In this document: positions 8,194 to 17,595 of the stretch, piece by piece
Numbering within the stretch: the first letter of the stretch is position 1
Layout: every line of letters starts with the position of its first letter
Origin: Anaeromicropila herbilytica
Lineage (GTDB): Bacteria; Bacillota; Clostridia; Lachnospirales; Lachnospiraceae
DNA length: 64,000 bases
Assembly (NCBI RefSeq): GCF_016591975.1
Contig: NZ_AP024169.1
Coordinates: 4,909,001-4,973,000, forward strand
Reading direction: 5' to 3'
Position numbers and translations under genes: made by a program
Notes under the pieces: generated by a model
Database searches by the model: none
What the model was told of the DNA's origin: nothing
The model's input: the letters and a program-made list of their open reading frames with translations, nothing else

Positions 8194-9909
8194 TTATTTA
8201 ATTACAATTCTTCCTTGTCCAGCTGGATTAGCGTATTCATTTCCAACTACACCTTTAAGGTTATTTGTAAGATATGTGATTAAGATTTCATTATCTACAG
8301 CAACTTCATCTTTTAGAATCTTGTTGCTCTTGAACATGGTATATCCATCACCACAGCTCTTTAATGTATAATTAATACCAGCTAATTTATATGTTTTTGC
8401 AAGATCTAGATCTTCATATTTTCCAGTTTTGCTGTTTAATACTTTTACATTTTGTACACGGTATTGTCCGCCTACACTTACAAACATTCCTGATGCATCT
8501 AATTTTACACTAGTAGGAACTGACTTATTGATCTCATAAGTCATACCAGATACTTGTAAGAATCCGCCGTTTTCTTCTGGGTAATTTCTAGCACCCATTT
8601 CTAGAGCGTCTTTAATCTGTTGACCTGTTGCTTCTACTACACAACCCATATTACTCCATGGGAATACGGATAATAAATCATTATATGTAACATCACCCTT
8701 TGCAATATTTGCACGGATACCACCACCGTTCATGATAGCTACATCTGCATCAAGAACATTACGAAGTGCATCTGCACAGAAATCACCAAGATTAGTTTCA
8801 GAACTACGAACTGCACGTTTATTAGTTGTAACATCTAAAGTTGTTAAATCAACTGTTGTTTTACCAATTACTTTTGATATTTGTGCTTGATATTCTTCCT
8901 TAATAGAATCTATGTATGCTTTTACAGTATCATCTGTCTTAGTATATTGTTTTACAGGAACTAAATCAGTTGTGATATCTCCATCATTTTCAATTACTAA
9001 TTCACCAATGTTAGCAAATTTAGTTCCAGTTGAAGACAATACTACTTGATATCCATCTTTGTTATCAACGAAGTCTTCTGGAATAGTACTGTGAGAATGA
9101 CCATCTAATACAACATCAATACCAGTTGTATTCTTAATTACGCTAGTTGATGACCAACGGCTCTCAACGCCTTCTGTTCCTAAATGTGCAAGTGCTACAA
9201 CATAGTCCGCTCCAGCTTTTCTTGCTTCATTTACTGTCTTTTGAACTCTTTGATATAAAGCTTTTCCTGTTGTGTCACTGCAGAAACCATAGATGTATTT
9301 ACCGTTCTTATCTTGGAAATAAGTTGGTGTAGATTTTGTAATTGATTCTGGAGTTGTAATTCCAACATAAGCTACTTTTTTATCACCGTAAGTCTTCATA
9401 GTATAACCTTTGTAAACTGGCTTGTTCGTCTTTAAGTTCATAAAATTACAGCTTACTACTTTACTTTTTAACTCTTTTGTTAATGCAGTTAATTGTTTGA
9501 TTTGATAATCAAATTCATGGTTACCAAGAGTAACTACATCATATCCAACTTTATTCATAATCTTAACAATGTTCTCACCTTTAGATAACGCACCAATGGT
9601 TGCACCTTGTACAAAATCTCCATTTGAAACTACGGATACATATTTTGTCTTGCCCTTCATATCCTTCTTAAGTGATGAAATGGAGGCATATCCGTCAACG
9701 GCACAATGTACATCGTTATCGTAAAGAATAACGATATCACCTTTTGATACCCCGTTTGCTGGCTCTGTTGATACTGGAGTTGTTGTCTGTGTTGTTGTAG
9801 TTGTATCTGCTGCTTGTAATGTCTGAACTGGAAGTCCTGACATACCAAACATTAAAGCAACTGCAAGTACTGTTACTACTACTTTTTGTAATCTACTTTT
9901 AATCTTCAT
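8194..9909 (-). CDS. Secreted bifunctional metallophosphatase / 5'-nucleotidase
   Basis: Exported nucleotidase of 571 aa that would dephosphorylate nucleotides outside the cell for uptake of nucleosides and phosphate. A signal peptide (about 1-33) is followed by a short Thr/Gln-rich linker and the calcineurin-like domain with DNDVH, SNGDFVQG, GNHEFD and DGHSHS metal ligands. The 5'-nucleotidase C-terminal domain (from about 345) has the substrate motif NGGGIRANI. No LPXTG anchor or S-layer repeat is seen at the C-terminus, so it is probably released or weakly attached. The gene is monocistronic and ends at a terminator. Confidence 0.93.
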   Translation of the reverse strand: MKIKSRLQKVVVTVLAVALMFGMSGLPVQTLQAADTTTTTQTTTPVSTEPANGVSKGDIVILYDNDVHCAVDGYASISSLKKDMKGKTKYVSVVSNGDFVQGATIGALSKGENIVKIMNKVGYDVVTLGNHEFDYQIKQLTALTKELKSKVVSCNFMNLKTNKPVYKGYTMKTYGDKKVAYVGITTPESITKSTPTYFQDKNGKYIYGFCSDTTGKALYQRVQKTVNEARKAGADYVVALAHLGTEGVESRWSSTSVIKNTTGIDVVLDGHSHSTIPEDFVDNKDGYQVVLSSTGTKFANIGELVIENDGDITTDLVPVKQYTKTDDTVKAYIDSIKEEYQAQISKVIGKTTVDLTTLDVTTNKRAVRSSETNLGDFCADALRNVLDADVAIMNGGGIRANIAKGDVTYNDLLSVFPWSNMGCVVEATGQQIKDALEMGARNYPEENGGFLQVSGMTYEINKSVPTSVKLDASGMFVSVGGQYRVQNVKVLNSKTGKYEDLDLAKTYKLAGINYTLKSCGDGYTMFKSNKILKDEVAVDNEILITYLTNNLKGVVGNEYANPAGQGRIVIK

Positions 9910-10061
9910 TGTATTTCCTCTCTTTCCAATTATTAATCTAGCTTTATGGTAGCATATATTGGAAGCTTTTTAAAGTAAAGTATATATTAAACTTTGTTAA
10001 GTTTTCTATTGGTTTTGCTAATAAAACTCTATATTCGACAAGGAAATGATTATTTAGTAAA

Positions 10062-10142
10062 TTAATCTATTGGACCATATATTACATTTCCTGTTCTAGT
10101 ACCTTCACGAATGAAGCCTATTTTATATAGGTATTCCGTCCA
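10062..10142 (-). pseudogene. C-terminal remnant of a GNAT acetyltransferase
   Basis: The minus strand reads WTEYLYKIGFIREGTRTG followed by NVIYGPID and a stop. This resembles the last part of a GNAT N-acetyltransferase (the KIGF-x-REG motif before the final strands). No upstream part of the enzyme remains; a terminator for the neighbouring gene abuts it. It is probably a decayed fragment. The match is short, so confidence is low. Confidence 0.35.
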
Positions 10143-10143
10143 C

Positions 10144-10189
10144 AAAAAAACAGAAGAAAGATATAATTTATTACTAACTTTCTTCTGCT
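10144..10189 (-). terminator. Terminator of the HExxH protein gene
   Basis: CAGAAGAAAG pairs with CTTTCTTCTG across a loop of about 17 nt and is followed on the minus strand by seven T. Confidence 0.8.
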
Positions 10190-10236
10190 AAACCTGTCTA
10201 TACTATTACATTAGCTATATCTCTAATATTGTAATT

Positions 10237-11064
10237 TTAAACTTCCAATAGAAATTTATTTATTAACACTTCCAGATCCATATTAGCAATATCATTCAAT
10301 GTATATTCCTTTGCTAGGTACCCAACAAATTCTGCTCCCAAATAGTATCCGACGTCTGAATGCTCCATGAATTTGCACCAATCTCCAAAGAATTCTTGGA
10401 CATTTTCATTTCTAGTAACTCTCTGCTTGTACTCTGCAATCAGTATACTTCTATTTCTGTCACACCATTCCAACCAACCATTGATATTCTGATGATAAAA
10501 GCGCCCTTTATTATATAATAACTGCTCACAATACATGGCTACACCTTCTCTATATAATCTCCATATAGCATGCTGACTTTGTGTAACAATTTCGGTAACC
10601 ACATTCCTTGTTGTATCATGCCATATATGACCTAATTCATGATAGATTAATGCAGCTAGATTATTTTCATCATACCAATGAAGCTCAATAATCTTTTCTA
10701 TACCAAGTAAGACTTTTTTTCTTCCATTGATTTGTGTTGCCCATCCAGCACCATTGCATAACCCCAAATATAGAATAATATCTACGTCCAAATCCTTACC
10801 AAATATATTCATAACTCTTTCTTGTAACTTTTCTGTAACTTTCAGAAATGATTGATGTAACTGCTCTAACTCTTTATTACTACTTATAGATAGATTTAAT
10901 ACCGGTAATATTTTTCTTTCATAATCATATTCATTAGAATCCGCTTCTATCCTCTTTGCTAAATTAGACTCAATCGAATTCGCATAGTTTCTCCAAGTAT
11001 CTTTACTAAATGTCTTACCTATAAATAGTCTCTCTACTTCACTATATGTATCAATCAGATTCAT
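10237..11064 (-). CDS. Putative zinc metallopeptidase (HExxH)
   Basis: Protein of 275 aa with no signal peptide or membrane helix, so probably cytoplasmic. Residues 142-146 form HELGH within a hydrophobic helix (AALIYHELGHIWHD), and a glutamate in YREGVAMYCEQ about 30 residues later could be the third zinc ligand, giving a gluzincin-like site. I do not recognise the exact family; DUF2268-type predicted proteases are one option. It is monocistronic with its own terminator. Substrate and role are unknown. Confidence 0.65.
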   Translation of the reverse strand: MNLIDTYSEVERLFIGKTFSKDTWRNYANSIESNLAKRIEADSNEYDYERKILPVLNLSISSNKELEQLHQSFLKVTEKLQERVMNIFGKDLDVDIILYLGLCNGAGWATQINGRKKVLLGIEKIIELHWYDENNLAALIYHELGHIWHDTTRNVVTEIVTQSQHAIWRLYREGVAMYCEQLLYNKGRFYHQNINGWLEWCDRNRSILIAEYKQRVTRNENVQEFFGDWCKFMEHSDVGYYLGAEFVGYLAKEYTLNDIANMDLEVLINKFLLEV

Positions 11065-11308
11065 TTTATCCAGCTCCTTAGTAGAATATTTTTACTTACG
11101 TTTACCCATTTACTTCACCTATTTCCCAACATAATAGCATCAAATAGGGTACAAATAGACCTTTTTGTGCTTCCATTTTTTGGTGATGTTTGTTATGATA
11201 TACTATATCACATTTATAATGAGAAGTGAATGATCTAATGCCACGAACCTTATAGTGTCCATGACAGATGAAATACTAGTTATTATAATAATTTTAAGGA
11301 GGCTTCTG

Positions 11309-11497
11309 ATGAAGAAAAAAACAGCTAAATACTTGAAAGAGTTAGTTACTTCATTAGCAATTATGTGTTTTATTCAATTTATTCTTAGTTATTTAGACCA
11401 TGCTGCAATGTTTTCAAAATCATTTATAGTATTTTTAGTAACATTCATTATAATATCTTTATTTTTTAGATTTGGGATAAAAGACGATGAAGAATAA
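11309..11497 (+). CDS. Small two-helix membrane protein
   Basis: Protein of 62 aa with a basic N-terminus (MKKKTAKYLKE), two hydrophobic segments (about 10-28 and 37-55) and an acidic tail (KDDEE). The ATG at 11309 follows AAGGAGG at the right spacing; earlier in-frame codons have no ribosome site. It is not recognised as a named family. It converges with the histidine kinase gene and is otherwise isolated. Confidence 0.55.
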   Translation: MKKKTAKYLKELVTSLAIMCFIQFILSYLDHAAMFSKSFIVFLVTFIIISLFFRFGIKDDEE

Positions 11498-11517
11498 CTA
11501 TTAGGCAGTATTAGTAA

Positions 11518-12879
11518 CTATAGCCTCAACAATACCTTAAATATCAGCTTCTCACCTTCCTTATACCCCTTAACCATTCCTCCATGCAATCTTACAATAC
11601 TATTAACAATTGACAATCCTAACCCACTTCCCTCTTCGCTTCTCGAGTTATCTCGTTTATATAACCTATGAAAAAGGAGTTCTATTTCTTGTTCTGTTAT
11701 TTCCTCTTTTGGAACATTACTTATTGTAAACACACCATAACTTACATGATCAACCTTTTCAGTAGCACTCTTCATGAAAACCGTCGAATCCCTTTTTGAA
11801 TATTTCAAAGCATTAGCAAGAAGATTATTTAATACCCTAGCCAATAGCTCAGTATCTCCATTGCAGTAGATTGGCTTCTCATATAACTCTGATCTAAGAG
11901 TTAATGTATTTTCCTTGAATTGGTCTTCTTCCTCTTCATAGAATTGTCTTAATAACTCATTTAATTCGAACTTTTCATAGTTCATCTTTATATCACTTGA
12001 GTTAAGTTTTGAATACTGAAAGAAATCCTCTAACATCGATGCTAAGAACGTACCTTTTCCTTTCATAATATTCATATAGGTATCTAGTTCCTCCCTAGAA
12101 TCATACTTACCATCTTTTATCATATCCAGATATCCTAATATCGTAGTGAGTGGCGTCCTTATATCATGAGATATATTTGTAAGAAACTCATTCTTTTTCT
12201 GTTCTTCACTGTCTAATGAATCCGCCATATAATTAATATTTTCTGCTAACTCTCGTAGTTCATTATGATATTTACAAGGAACCCTATGAGCTAGATCCCC
12301 TTTGGCAATCTTATCTACTGCTTTTCGTATATCGGAGATATAGGATACCCTTCCCCATATAAGATATAAAAAGCACACCAGCGCTCCAATTAATGCAACT
12401 GTAAGCATACCAGTATCATCTTCATCATATTTCAGATAGGTATAATACAGATACTGATTATCTTTTAAGTAATCACAACCCGTTACTTTAAATACATTCT
12501 TATCTTTCTTAGAAATTGTATATTCATATCTTCCATCTACAATTTCTGCCGAATCAATTTTTAGAATGCCATGATTACTTCCCGTAAGTACTTCTCCTGT
12601 TGCATCTACTATATAGAATTCATAGCCAACTTGAAAACTATACTTTTTGTGTATTATCTTTTGTACCTTATGTACGTTGTTCTTCAAATCACAGTTCATT
12701 AGGTCTTTTTTTAATTCTGTTATACCCTCAGAATATACCTTATCTATTCGAGTAGTTTCATTATTCCGTTCAAATCCAATCCCCTTATTTCGTATGACAA
12801 TAGCCACACTAAGAGATATTGCCAAGGATATCAACATAATGATAACTAACTCTCCTCGAAGCTTAATTTTCCTTTTCAA
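11518..12879 (-). CDS. Sensor histidine kinase (HAMP-HisKA-HATPase)
   Basis: Membrane kinase of 453 aa. Membrane helices lie at about 11-27 and 160-178 with an extracellular sensor between them. A HAMP linker follows (ending ELRELAENINYMADSL), then a HisKA domain with the histidine in NISHDIRTPLTTILGY and an ATPase domain with NNLLANALKYS and GSGLGLSIVNSIVRLHGG. It overlaps the upstream response regulator by 17 bp and is the last gene of a three-gene operon (CPBP protease, regulator, kinase). The signal is unknown. Confidence 0.92.
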   Translation of the reverse strand: MKRKIKLRGELVIIMLISLAISLSVAIVIRNKGIGFERNNETTRIDKVYSEGITELKKDLMNCDLKNNVHKVQKIIHKKYSFQVGYEFYIVDATGEVLTGSNHGILKIDSAEIVDGRYEYTISKKDKNVFKVTGCDYLKDNQYLYYTYLKYDEDDTGMLTVALIGALVCFLYLIWGRVSYISDIRKAVDKIAKGDLAHRVPCKYHNELRELAENINYMADSLDSEEQKKNEFLTNISHDIRTPLTTILGYLDMIKDGKYDSREELDTYMNIMKGKGTFLASMLEDFFQYSKLNSSDIKMNYEKFELNELLRQFYEEEEDQFKENTLTLRSELYEKPIYCNGDTELLARVLNNLLANALKYSKRDSTVFMKSATEKVDHVSYGVFTISNVPKEEITEQEIELLFHRLYKRDNSRSEEGSGLGLSIVNSIVRLHGGMVKGYKEGEKLIFKVLLRL

Positions 12880-13555
12880 TCTTATACCCCGTTCCCCAGA
12901 TGGTCTTTATGTACTGTCCTTCTTTTACCTTATCCCCTATCTTTTCTCTAAGATTACGCATGTGTGTAATTACACTATTATCATTCTCTAAAAAGGACTC
13001 TTTCCAAATTAATTCGTAGAGCATCTTTGTAGAGTATACTCTGCCTTTATTCGAAGCAAGCGTACATAATATCTCGTACTCCTTTGGCGTTAGAATCACT
13101 TCCTCTTCGCCCTTATATACTGTATGTTCCAGCTTATTAATTTCCAGATCTTTTACCCTTAAGATTGAATCTTCGCTATCTGTGAATACGTTAGTTGTTC
13201 TCTTTAATATTGCTTGAACCCGTAAGGATAGTTCCGCAAAGTCAAAAGGTTTCACTACATAATCATCGCATCCTTTTGTAAAACCTTTGATCTTAGATAA
13301 TTGCTCTCCTTTGGCTGTTAACAATATGACTGGCGTATCACAAAATGTCCTAAGTTTCGTAAGCATGGTGTAACCATCCATATGTGGCATCATGATATCA
13401 AGAAGAATGATAGAAAACTGATTTCTTCTTGCGAAATCTAATCCTTCCTCTCCATTACACGCACATAATACTTCATAACCCTCTCTTGTAAAATACGTTC
13501 CAATCATATCTCTTATGTCGCTATCATCATCTACAATTAATATTTGATTCTTAAT
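12863..13555 (-). CDS. OmpR-family response regulator, probable ATT start
   Basis: Response regulator of about 230 aa if it starts at the ATT at 13555. That reading gives MKNQILIVDDDSD, the standard first strand and acidic pocket of receiver domains, placed 8 nt after AGGGGG. There is no ATG, GTG or TTG in frame between the upstream stop (13568-13570) and the ATG at 13507. Starting at 13507 would delete strand beta1 and the Asp pair needed for phosphorylation. The rest is intact: phosphoacceptor in LLDIMMPHMDGY, LLTAKGE, DDYVVKPF and a winged-helix domain ending WGTGYKIE. The gene lies between the CPBP and kinase genes of one operon. Confidence 0.85.
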   Translation of the reverse strand: MKNQILIVDDDSDIRDMIGTYFTREGYEVLCACNGEEGLDFARRNQFSIILLDIMMPHMDGYTMLTKLRTFCDTPVILLTAKGEQLSKIKGFTKGCDDYVVKPFDFAELSLRVQAILKRTTNVFTDSEDSILRVKDLEINKLEHTVYKGEEEVILTPKEYEILCTLASNKGRVYSTKMLYELIWKESFLENDNSVITHMRNLREKIGDKVKEGQYIKTIWGTGYKIEKEN

Positions 13556-13576
13556 AATAATTTCCCCCTATATCCA

Positions 13577-14395
13577 TCATTCTTCTTTTTGACTAATTAC
13601 GTGCTTTTCATATTCTTTTCTAATAATAAAAAGTCCATATACAAAAAGTGGTAATAATATTATAACACAAACTACCGTCTCATCTAGTGTCGTTGTTTTA
13701 TATGATTTATCAATTCCACCATTGACTGCTATTTCTTTTAGACTTCCTGCTATGTCAAATAATCCATGAAGTAACATGGCAGGATAGATACTGCGATTTC
13801 GAATCATACTCGCACAGAAAAACACTCCAACAAAACTTGCATATATTACCTGTGTTACTGTGTAAAGGAATGATGAATCACCTAATATATAATGAATAAA
13901 ATGAGTCAATCCAAATATTAAGCTCGAAAGCAAAATAGCACTGTAGTATCCTCGTTTTGACCCTCCCCATTTTTCTAACATCACAGTAAATACAACACCA
14001 CGGCATAGCGTTTCCTCAAATAATCCTGTTGAGAGATAAACTAATACAAATAAAAGAATCAGCAATGGTTTTGACTTATCAATAGCAACGCTACCTAAAT
14101 AATCGGAGGCATTTAATAGAATAAAGCATATCATTGGCCAAAGTATCCATAATTCATTACATTTTCTTTGGAATCCCGCTTTCTTTAAGTAATCAATCTT
14201 CTTTAAAAACAAGATCAGAATCACGCTCACGACGGTTTGTTCGAGAATTCCTACTATATATTCAGCTTCTTGCTGCCCACATATCGAGTCAAAAAGAAAT
14301 GATAAGGGTATCGATGTAAGAGCAACAGATATGATGATAATAGCTAGTGAAAATATTACTGGCCTCTTTAATATAAATTTTCTTGTTTGGTTCAT
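13577..14395 (-). CDS. CPBP-family intramembrane metalloprotease
   Basis: Membrane protein of 272 aa with about eight helices. The CPBP (Abi/CAAX) motifs are present: EETLCRG (EExxxR) near residue 129, FGLTHFIH near 170 and LLHGLFD near 215. Family members cleave substrates within the membrane or act in prenyl-protein processing, bacteriocin immunity or signalling. It is the first gene of an operon with a response regulator (gap about 20 bp) and a kinase. It may process a signal for that kinase, or be a target under its control; the sequence does not decide. Confidence 0.88.
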   Translation of the reverse strand: MNQTRKFILKRPVIFSLAIIIISVALTSIPLSFLFDSICGQQEAEYIVGILEQTVVSVILILFLKKIDYLKKAGFQRKCNELWILWPMICFILLNASDYLGSVAIDKSKPLLILLFVLVYLSTGLFEETLCRGVVFTVMLEKWGGSKRGYYSAILLSSLIFGLTHFIHYILGDSSFLYTVTQVIYASFVGVFFCASMIRNRSIYPAMLLHGLFDIAGSLKEIAVNGGIDKSYKTTTLDETVVCVIILLPLFVYGLFIIRKEYEKHVISQKEE

Positions 14396-14653
14396 AAAAA
14401 ATAACTTCCCTTCTTTAATTAATTGTTGTTATCTAACATCTCTCATTCTAAATCACTAAACTTTATTTTTTATTTAGTAAAAATAAAGAAAAAATAAAGT
14501 TGCATACACTTAAAATCATCATCAACTCTATACAGTTTTACATTATACTTTAGGATTCTATTTAAATATATCATAATTTATTTATCGTTTTATTTTAAAT
14601 TTATATTGATTTATTTAAATTTTTATTCTATACTATGTTCGGAGGTGATTCCT

Positions 14654-15166
14654 ATGAAAATAAATAAATTGATATCATGGTTGAATGTTACAGGAATTCT
14701 ATTAAAAGTTGGAGGAATATTATTTTATCTAAGTAACCTACTTACAAATAGTCATTTGCATACTTTAGCTAAATTTAATAATACTAAGATTTATGTGCCT
14801 ACACTTACAACGTACCAGTTTGAAGTAATTAGCACAATTCCATTATTTATATTAATATTAATAGGGTTAAAAAGGTTTATTACAATTCTAAAATCTGTAG
14901 AAAAGAAAGAGACACCATTTTTCAAGGAGTGTGTTACTACTTTTAGAAATTATGCTAAGACAATCTTAATCTTTGGAGTTGTAAAAGTAATGATTGGCAT
15001 CTGTGGTAACGCTATGGGCTTAATTCCAGCAAATGAATTTAACTTTGACGTGGTAGTTGTGATCTTCCCACTTGAATATGTTGTTGCTTCGTTGATGATG
15101 TATGGAGTTGCTTACATTATAGATTCAGGGATAAAGTTACAATCAGAAAATGATATGTTTATATAA
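14654..15166 (+). CDS. DUF2975 membrane protein
   Basis: Integral membrane protein of 170 aa with four helices. The ATG at 14654 is preceded by GGAGGTGATTCCT, a near-perfect ribosome site; in-frame codons further upstream lack one. DUF2975 proteins are typically encoded just before a small XRE-type regulator, as here with an 11-nt gap. The function of the family is unknown; the pair resembles a small membrane-linked regulatory unit. Confidence 0.85.
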   Translation: MKINKLISWLNVTGILLKVGGILFYLSNLLTNSHLHTLAKFNNTKIYVPTLTTYQFEVISTIPLFILILIGLKRFITILKSVEKKETPFFKECVTTFRNYAKTILIFGVVKVMIGICGNAMGLIPANEFNFDVVVVIFPLEYVVASLMMYGVAYIIDSGIKLQSENDMFI

Positions 15167-15177
15167 GGTGATGCAGG

Positions 15178-15387
15178 ATGATTATAGTAAGATTAGATAG
15201 AGTAATGGCGGACAGAAAGATGTCCCTAAATGAACTTTCACAAAGAGTCGGGTTAACTACTGTTAATCTGTCCTTGTTAAAAACAGGGAAAGCAAAAGGA
15301 ATTCGATTTAATACCTTAGCTTCCATATGTAAAGAGTTAGAATGCCAGCCAGGGGATATCTTGGAATATGTTGATGATGAGATGTAA
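15178..15387 (+). CDS. XRE/Cro-type small regulator (YozG-like)
   Basis: DNA-binding protein of 69 aa consisting of a single helix-turn-helix domain (SLNELSQRVGLTTVNLSLLKTGKAKGIRF) and ending CQPGDILEYVDD, the usual end of the YozG-like group. It follows the DUF2975 gene and is probably co-transcribed and functionally linked with it. Confidence 0.9.
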   Translation: MIIVRLDRVMADRKMSLNELSQRVGLTTVNLSLLKTGKAKGIRFNTLASICKELECQPGDILEYVDDEM

Positions 15388-15527
15388 AGGTTAAGAAATA
15401 ACTGTTGTTATAATATATAATACTTAAGAAAAGAGACTTGAGAAAAGTAAATAACTAAATATTAGTATTTTGTAGTATAGAGATAAATAAATAACAATAC
15501 TCATAAAAAAAGTAACAGGAGAAAATT

Positions 15528-16985
15528 ATGAAAAAGCATTTAGAAAAAGCAATAATTATATTATTGATAATTACAATAATTCTTCCTGGATTTAACGCTA
15601 GGAAGGCACATGCTGAGACAAATAATGAATATTATATATTCCTAGATGGCCATTATTGTAATAATATTCGTGCTATAAAATACAATAATACGGTATACAT
15701 TGACTTAGCGTCTATATATAAATTCTTATATTATAGTGAAAACGAAAAATGGATTGATAAAAAAGATATAGGTTGTGATTATTCTATTATTAAAACCAAA
15801 CCATACAAAGCAGAACTTGCTATATCACCTAATAAAATTTCTGATGCTTTCTCACTTATAGATTTTACAGAGGGCAAGAAAGAGTATACTATAAAATGTG
15901 ATGATTCAACAATTCCTACTAGAAAATATAAAGCAGACAGACCACCTGTTGTAATTGGAGAAGGTGAGGATGCAATCTTTTATGTGCCAGCTAAATCGTT
16001 AGATAAACTACTCTATTATAAAAGCTTTAGTAAAGAAGAAACAAAGAAATATCTAGGAGTAGAAGGAAATATTATTGCTTTTTCTGATCAAATGAAGATA
16101 AATAGTATTAGTAAAGCAGTCAAATGCGGAAGTACATATTCTGAACGAAATAAGAACATAGTGAATGCAACCAAGTTAAGTATTAATCTTTGGGAACATT
16201 CAGACGATAAAGAAGACGGTGATTCTTACCGATATGGATATGTTGAATATAATAATATTAAGTCCATAGATATCACTCGTAGTTATACTCGTGATCATAA
16301 AACAGAAAAAATTATGAGTCAACAAGAACAGCTAGATTTAGTTGGTACATCGCAAAAACCAACATGGACTTCTAGCGATTCCTCCATTCTTCAAATCTCA
16401 AATAATGGAGAGATTATTCCAATAAATTTTGGAAGTGCTGTTGTAACAGCAACTATTAGCAATCGTTCCGTATCTTGTACGGTTAATGTATGTCCTGATG
16501 GTCTTAATAGTGCTACATTAGCTAAAAAAACTTTTGGTTTAACAGATGAATCACTTGAGACATATAATATTATACAAGAATTTGTAAATAACAATATTAC
16601 TAGTTCTATGTCGGATACGGATAAAGTAAATATAGTATTAGACTGGTTTATAAATAATAAACAGTATGACGATACACTTCAAAAATATAGTCCTTTAGAG
16701 GCTATCGTAGGCAAAGAAGCAGTATGTGCTGATTATGCATTAGCATTTCGATTATTTATGAATATGCTAGATATTCCTTGCTACTATGTAGAAGGTTATT
16801 CAAAGGATAAACCGGATGTGGGACATGCTTGGAACTGTGTATATGTTAATAATAAATATTATTATGTAGATGCCACTTGGTCTTCTGCTTCAAAAAAATA
16901 TTTTTCAGAAACACTCTGGACAGATCATATGGAGTATACAGAAGTAAATTATTTTGATGAAGCACATGGCTTTGGAGGTAAATAG
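15528..16985 (+). CDS. Secreted transglutaminase-like protein with Ig-like domain
   Basis: Exported protein of 485 aa with a signal peptide (about 1-30). The N-terminal half starts with a copper-amine-oxidase-N-like region (YIFLDGHYCNNIRAIKYNN). A Big_2-type Ig fold follows (about 275-325, with TWTSSDSSILQISNNGEI), then a transglutaminase/protease core. The likely catalytic triad is C400 in AVCADYA, H433 in GHAWN and D448 in VDATWS. Such proteins in clostridia are thought to cut or crosslink cell-wall or surface proteins. It is monocistronic. The exact substrate is unknown. Confidence 0.88.
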   Translation: MKKHLEKAIIILLIITIILPGFNARKAHAETNNEYYIFLDGHYCNNIRAIKYNNTVYIDLASIYKFLYYSENEKWIDKKDIGCDYSIIKTKPYKAELAISPNKISDAFSLIDFTEGKKEYTIKCDDSTIPTRKYKADRPPVVIGEGEDAIFYVPAKSLDKLLYYKSFSKEETKKYLGVEGNIIAFSDQMKINSISKAVKCGSTYSERNKNIVNATKLSINLWEHSDDKEDGDSYRYGYVEYNNIKSIDITRSYTRDHKTEKIMSQQEQLDLVGTSQKPTWTSSDSSILQISNNGEIIPINFGSAVVTATISNRSVSCTVNVCPDGLNSATLAKKTFGLTDESLETYNIIQEFVNNNITSSMSDTDKVNIVLDWFINNKQYDDTLQKYSPLEAIVGKEAVCADYALAFRLFMNMLDIPCYYVEGYSKDKPDVGHAWNCVYVNNKYYYVDATWSSASKKYFSETLWTDHMEYTEVNYFDEAHGFGGK

Positions 16986-17025
16986 TTAAATTAAAATATA
17001 ATAATTTTAGATATATGAGCAGAGG

Positions 17026-17066
17026 ATAAAAAAGCTGAATCCTGTATAATACAGAAATCAGCTTCC
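17026..17066 (-). terminator. Terminator of the small Cys protein gene
   Basis: AAGCTGA and TCAGCTT flank a nested CTGTAT/ATACAG stem, and six T follow on the minus strand. It lies downstream of the gene at 17198-17380. Confidence 0.7.
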
Positions 17067-17197
17067 TATCTGCCTAGCTTTTATAAAATGTTGCTGACTA
17101 GGGTTCTATTTAACTCTACCTAGGTTTATTTTCTAATAATATCAGATAAGAATCTAAATTTTAATATCCTCATATTAGTTCCGTTTTTTATTTCACA

Positions 17198-17380
17198 CTA
17201 CATCTGCTTTCTTACAATCTTATATTCATCATTAATCTGAAAATAAGCACAATTATGATGAGTATCACTTAAGAATCTACCCAATTCATCTTCATCCAAA
17301 TTAGCTAAACATTGATAACATTCATATTCCTCATCATATACATAGTTTATACAATAATCGCAATTAGTTTTACCGCCCAT
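17198..17380 (-). CDS. DUF6472-like small Cys protein
   Basis: Protein of 60 aa. The pattern CDYCINYVYDEEYECYQC near the start, LDEDELGRFLS in the middle and CAYFQINDEYKIVRKQM at the end matches a small conserved clostridial family (DUF6472). Cysteines at the start and near residue 47 could hold a zinc. The ATG at 17380 lies 6 nt after AAGGAAG; the ATG two codons upstream abuts that site. The function is unknown. Confidence 0.75.
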   Translation of the reverse strand: MGGKTNCDYCINYVYDEEYECYQCLANLDEDELGRFLSDTHHNCAYFQINDEYKIVRKQM

Positions 17381-17515
17381 TATCATCTTCCTTAACTTTC
17401 CTGAGTATTTGGTATATTATCTGGAATATACCTTTGTATTGGTTTTTATTTTAATATACCTATTATAAATAAAGCTTCGAATAAACACAATATCTTACTT
17501 GCTTCGTTATCTATT

Positions 17516-17571
17516 ACTAAAAAAACTTCGAAGTTATCTAGCTAATTGAATACATGATAACTTCAAAGTCT
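17516..17571 (-). terminator. Terminator of the GrpB-GNAT-HD operon
   Basis: A 14-bp stem with one mismatch, ACTTTGAAGTTATC/GATAACTTCGAAGT, is followed on the minus strand by seven T. Confidence 0.85.
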
Positions 17572-17595
17572 TAGTCATGGTTCGTGTGATTGATT

